A stretch of DNA of 9,974 nucleotides. Source: Desulfovibrio sp. GTDB lineage: Bacteria; Desulfobacterota; Desulfovibrionia; Desulfovibrionales; Desulfovibrionaceae. Location of the stretch: assembly GCA_003512875.1 (NCBI GenBank), contig DONZ01000029.1, positions 1 through 9,974 of the forward strand, given 5' to 3'. A program made the position numbers and the translations under genes. Of the stretch, positions 7,852-9,974 are shown piece by piece; positions within the stretch are counted from its first letter, which is position 1, and each line of letters starts with the position of its first letter. Below the pieces are notes generated by a model that saw nothing but the letters and a program-made list of their open reading frames with translations, was not told where the DNA came from and searched no databases.

Positions 7852-7878
7852 TTGACACGCAATTGAAAAAAGTATACT
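7852..7878 (+). promoter_or_regulatory. Candidate sigma-70 promoter for the atp operon
   Basis: A perfect TTGACA (7852-7857) and TATACT (7873-7878, five of six matches) are separated by 15 nt, in the 102-nt gap between the bactofilin and atpF'. TACTCT (7875-7880) would give 17-nt spacing but matches less well. The start site would be near 7885, giving a leader of about 37 nt. AAGGA (7911-7915) then serves atpF' with six-nt spacing. It is the only obvious promoter before the ATP synthase genes. Confidence 0.65.
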
Positions 7879-7921
7879 CTTTGCATAGAAAACAACTATG
7901 GCTTAAGAAAAAGGATCGTAT

Positions 7922-8341
7922 ATGAATATAAGTCTTGATGTCACGCTTTTCATACAGCTTATTAACTTCTTTATTTCATTGCTTATTATTAATTACCTTA
8001 TTATTAAGCCTATCCGTTCCAATATGGCGCGGCGCAAAGCCATTATCGACGCCGATAACAAGGATACGGAAAACTTCATGCAGTCAATGGGTATCCATAA
8101 TCTTCAATACGAAGAACGTATCAGTTCCGTCCGCGCTCAAATCGCGAAAGAACGTGATGAATACAAAAAAAACGCCGAAGAGTTCGCCCGCGGCGTTCTT
8201 GGCAAGGCAACTGATGAAGCCCGCGCTATCCGTCAGGAATCAACACAAAAAATTCAAAACGAAAGTTCCGAAGCTTTGCAGGCTTTGCAGGCGGATGTTT
8301 CTTCTTATTCAAAAGAAGCATTGGCAAAAATTTTAGCATAA
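7922..8341 (+). CDS. atpF': F-type ATP synthase subunit b' (peripheral stalk)
   Basis: The 139-residue product has the b-type plan: one N-terminal membrane helix (about 6-28, ending IIKPI) followed by a long charged, alanine-rich helix (about 35-135) expected to form a coiled coil. It lies directly upstream of a second b-type gene, so the pair reads as b' and b, forming a heterodimeric peripheral stalk. Such pairs are known from cyanobacteria, alphaproteobacteria and Desulfovibrio-type genomes. The stalk holds F1 (through delta) against the membrane a subunit. The ATG at 7922 has AAGGA six nt upstream. Which gene of the pair is called b' is a convention; this one is shorter and lacks a signal-like N-terminus. 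Confidence 0.88.
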   Translation: MNISLDVTLFIQLINFFISLLIINYLIIKPIRSNMARRKAIIDADNKDTENFMQSMGIHNLQYEERISSVRAQIAKERDEYKKNAEEFARGVLGKATDEARAIRQESTQKIQNESSEALQALQADVSSYSKEALAKILA

Positions 8342-8350
8342 TCACTTTTT

Positions 8351-8355
8351 AGGAG
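8351..8355 (+). promoter_or_regulatory. Ribosome binding site supporting the atpF GTG start
   Basis: AGGAG lies six nt before GTG at 8362. No ATG in the same frame is better placed. A GTG start therefore gives the product MKYLSSFAF with a complete signal-like N-terminus. Confidence 0.75.
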
Positions 8356-8361
8356 TGTTAC

Positions 8362-8919
8362 GTGAAATATCTTAGTTCCTTTGCATTTGCTGTTTTATTT
8401 TGTGCTGTTGCTGATTTTGCCTATGCATCTGACGGACACGAACTTCCTTGGGGCAACTTTGCATTAAGAATGCTGAACGTTGCGATATTTCTTGGTATTT
8501 TATGGTACGCAGGCGGAAAATTGGTGAAAACTTTTCTTGCGAACCATCAGGCGCAGGTAAAGGAAGAGTTGGAATCCGCCAAAGCGTTAAGACAAAAAGC
8601 CGAGCATAATTTATCCATTGCCGAAGACAAGCTCCGTTCAGTCGAAAACGAATGCGCCAAACTTTTTGAAGACGGTAAAAAACAGGCTGAAGCAATCAAA
8701 TCTGCCATTATTTCCGATGCGGAAAAGCAAGCCGAACGCATCATCGAACAGGCGAAGCTTGCCGCCGAACAAGATGTTCACAATGAAGTGCAAAAAATCA
8801 AAGCCCAAATGGCAGAGGAAATTGTCGCTCAAATGGAAAAAGAAATTGTGTCACGCTTGGATAAAGACGGTCACAATGCTTTAATAGAAAAATCCTTATC
8901 AAAGGTAGTGTTCTCATGA
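8362..8919 (+). CDS. atpF: F-type ATP synthase subunit b
   Basis: The 185-residue peripheral-stalk subunit starts at GTG. It begins with a hydrophobic stretch (about 4-20) ending AYA-SD, which looks like a cleavable signal peptide with a cleavage site after residue 22. A membrane helix (about 33-50) follows, preceded by GNFALRMLNV. A long helical domain rich in Ala, Glu, Lys and Gln (about 55-170) is the dimerisation and delta-binding region. It should pair with b' from the preceding gene. The stop overlaps the atpH start as ATGA, so the two are translationally coupled. The signal-like N-terminus is longer than in the E. coli b subunit. Confidence 0.93.
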   Translation: MKYLSSFAFAVLFCAVADFAYASDGHELPWGNFALRMLNVAIFLGILWYAGGKLVKTFLANHQAQVKEELESAKALRQKAEHNLSIAEDKLRSVENECAKLFEDGKKQAEAIKSAIISDAEKQAERIIEQAKLAAEQDVHNEVQKIKAQMAEEIVAQMEKEIVSRLDKDGHNALIEKSLSKVVFS

Positions 8920-9461
8920 TTGGTAATGCAGTATCAAGGCGTTATGCAAGTGCGTTGTTCAATTTAGGAAAAGAAAACGGTACATTGGATTCTTTTGCCG
9001 AAACTCTTGATGCTCTTGCTGGTGCTCTTGAAAACAGCACGCAATTGAAAGAATTAATGATAAGCCCTGTCATTACGCATGAAGAAAAAAAGTCGATACT
9101 CATGAGTATGTTGGTTCAATGCCAAGCAGGGACTGCGGAGAAAAATTTCTTTTCTCTTCTTGCCGATAAGGGAAGACTTGCATTAATTCCTGTCATTGTT
9201 GCTGATTTTAAAGCGATGCTTGATGAAGCGAAAGGCATTAGCCGTGGGCTTGTCACCACTGCTATTGAACTTGATAATGATAAAAAGTCTGAGATTTTAT
9301 CTCAGCTTGAAAAACAAACTGGTCGCAAGCTTGTGCTTTCCTATGCGGTCGATACCCGGATTTTAGGCGGTATTGTTCTAAAAGTCGGGGATATCGTGTA
9401 TGATGCGAGTTTGCGTGCTCAGCTTGATAACCTCAGAGAATCCATCAAGAGGGGTGAGTAG
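8916..9461 (+). CDS. atpH: F-type ATP synthase subunit delta
   Basis: The 181-residue delta subunit (OSCP type) sits on top of F1 and ties the alpha subunits to the b/b' stalk. The N-terminal helical domain opens with the typical SRRYASALF (7-15). The C-terminal domain carries the conserved GGIVLKVGDIVYDAS (151-165) followed by SLRAQLDNLRESI. Length is normal. The ATG overlaps the atpF stop by four nt. AAAGG (8901-8905) is ten nt upstream, so coupling probably aids initiation. atpA begins three nt after the stop. Confidence 0.96.
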   Translation: MIGNAVSRRYASALFNLGKENGTLDSFAETLDALAGALENSTQLKELMISPVITHEEKKSILMSMLVQCQAGTAEKNFFSLLADKGRLALIPVIVADFKAMLDEAKGISRGLVTTAIELDNDKKSEILSQLEKQTGRKLVLSYAVDTRILGGIVLKVGDIVYDASLRAQLDNLRESIKRGE

Positions 9462-9464
9462 GCC

Positions 9465-9974
9465 ATGCAAATAAAGGCTGAAGAAATTAGTAAAATTATT
9501 GAAGAACAAATCCGTAATTATGACCAGCGTGTCGAAATGAGCGAAACGGGAACAGTGCTTTATGTCGGTGACGGTATTGCTCGTGTTTACGGTGTTCAAA
9601 ATGCTATGGCCATGGAACTCCTTGAGTTTCCGGGTGGTCTTATGGGAATGGTGCTGAACCTTGAAGAGGACAACGTCGGGGTCGCTCTTTTGGGTGATGA
9701 CAGAGCCATTAAAGAAGGTGATCCTGTAAAACGTACGGGCAAAATTTTCTCCGTTCCGGTTGGTGAAGCCGTTACGGGTCGTGTTTTAAATCCGCTCGGT
9801 CAGCCTTTGGACGGCTTGGGACCGGTTGAGGCTGCTGAAACACGTCCGGTCGAGCTTAAAGCTCCGGGGCTCATGTCACGTAAAAGCGTTCATGAACCGA
9901 TGGTTACGGGTATTAAAGCTATTGACGCGATTACTCCTATCGGACGCGGTCAGCGTGAGCTTATTATCGGTGAC
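9465..9974 (+). CDS. atpA: F-type ATP synthase subunit alpha, 3'-partial
   Basis: The first 170 residues of the F1 alpha subunit are present, open to the window end without a stop. The N-terminal helix ([16 protein letters not shown]) that contacts delta is followed by the beta-barrel domain (about 26-93, with GDGIARVYG and [13 protein letters not shown]). The start of the nucleotide-binding domain ([13 protein letters not shown], then [23 protein letters not shown]) comes next. The window stops at the aspartate just before the expected Walker A loop, so nucleotide-site residues cannot be checked. The start at 9465 has GGTGA (9453-9457) seven nt upstream. In the family, alpha holds non-catalytic nucleotide sites and alternates with beta in the F1 hexamer. 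Confidence 0.98.
   Translation, partial: MQIKAEEISKIIEEQIRNYDQRVEMSETGTVLYVGDGIARVYGVQNAMAMELLEFPGGLMGMVLNLEEDNVGVALLGDDRAIKEGDPVKRTGKIFSVPVGEAVTGRVLNPLGQPLDGLGPVEAAETRPVELKAPGLMSRKSVHEPMVTGIKAIDAITPIGRGQRELIIGD

Noticed and set aside
1..9974. Possible undescribed defence, mobile or biosynthetic system
   Set aside because: Every gene belongs to a recognised core family with intact motifs and tight operon spacing. No unexplained coding frame, repeat array, integrase, transposase or compositional break was seen.

Overview
The window is a stretch of core bacterial chromosome. All genes lie on the plus strand in one dense block. Reading by eye, base composition is moderate to low in G+C (about mid-40s percent). 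The gene order places it most plausibly in the Desulfovibrionales / Desulfovibrionaceae (Desulfobacterota, former Deltaproteobacteria): metG, mreB, mreC, mreD, mrdA, rodA and bactofilin run directly into an ATP synthase operon that begins with paired b' and b subunits and lacks atpB and atpE. The lineage is inferred from gene order and protein character, not from a database search. The modest G+C would fit a host-associated member, but the sequence alone does not show this.

Layout: (1) About 1-1933 holds the 3' part of methionyl-tRNA synthetase, cut only at its extreme N-terminus. (2) About 1944-3049 holds a promoter and mreB, the actin-like filament of the rod-elongation machine. mreB is followed by an intrinsic terminator (3072-3106) and a candidate promoter (3042-3071) placed so that its transcript would start inside the terminator stem. 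(3) 3116-7452 holds mreC, mreD, mrdA (PBP2) and rodA, packed with a 2-nt gap, a 17-nt overlap and a 4-nt overlap. (4) 7466-7819 holds a small bactofilin, 13 nt after rodA. (5) 7852-7878 holds a second strong promoter. (6) 7922-9974 holds atpF', atpF, atpH and the N-terminal part of atpA, which runs off the window just before its Walker A motif.

How the genes work together: MreB filaments under the membrane, linked through MreC and MreD, direct RodA (SEDS glycosyltransferase) and PBP2 (transpeptidase) to build side-wall peptidoglycan. The bactofilin is a second, nucleotide-independent cytoskeletal protein, probably used with this machine. The atp genes encode the peripheral stalk (b, b', delta) and the start of the F1 alpha subunit. 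There is no gene-free stretch longer than about 100 nt. I see no tRNA, rRNA, CRISPR array, insertion sequence or other mobile element, and no sign of horizontal transfer. I did not find an undescribed system. The most interesting feature is the interleaved promoter/terminator between mreB and mreC.
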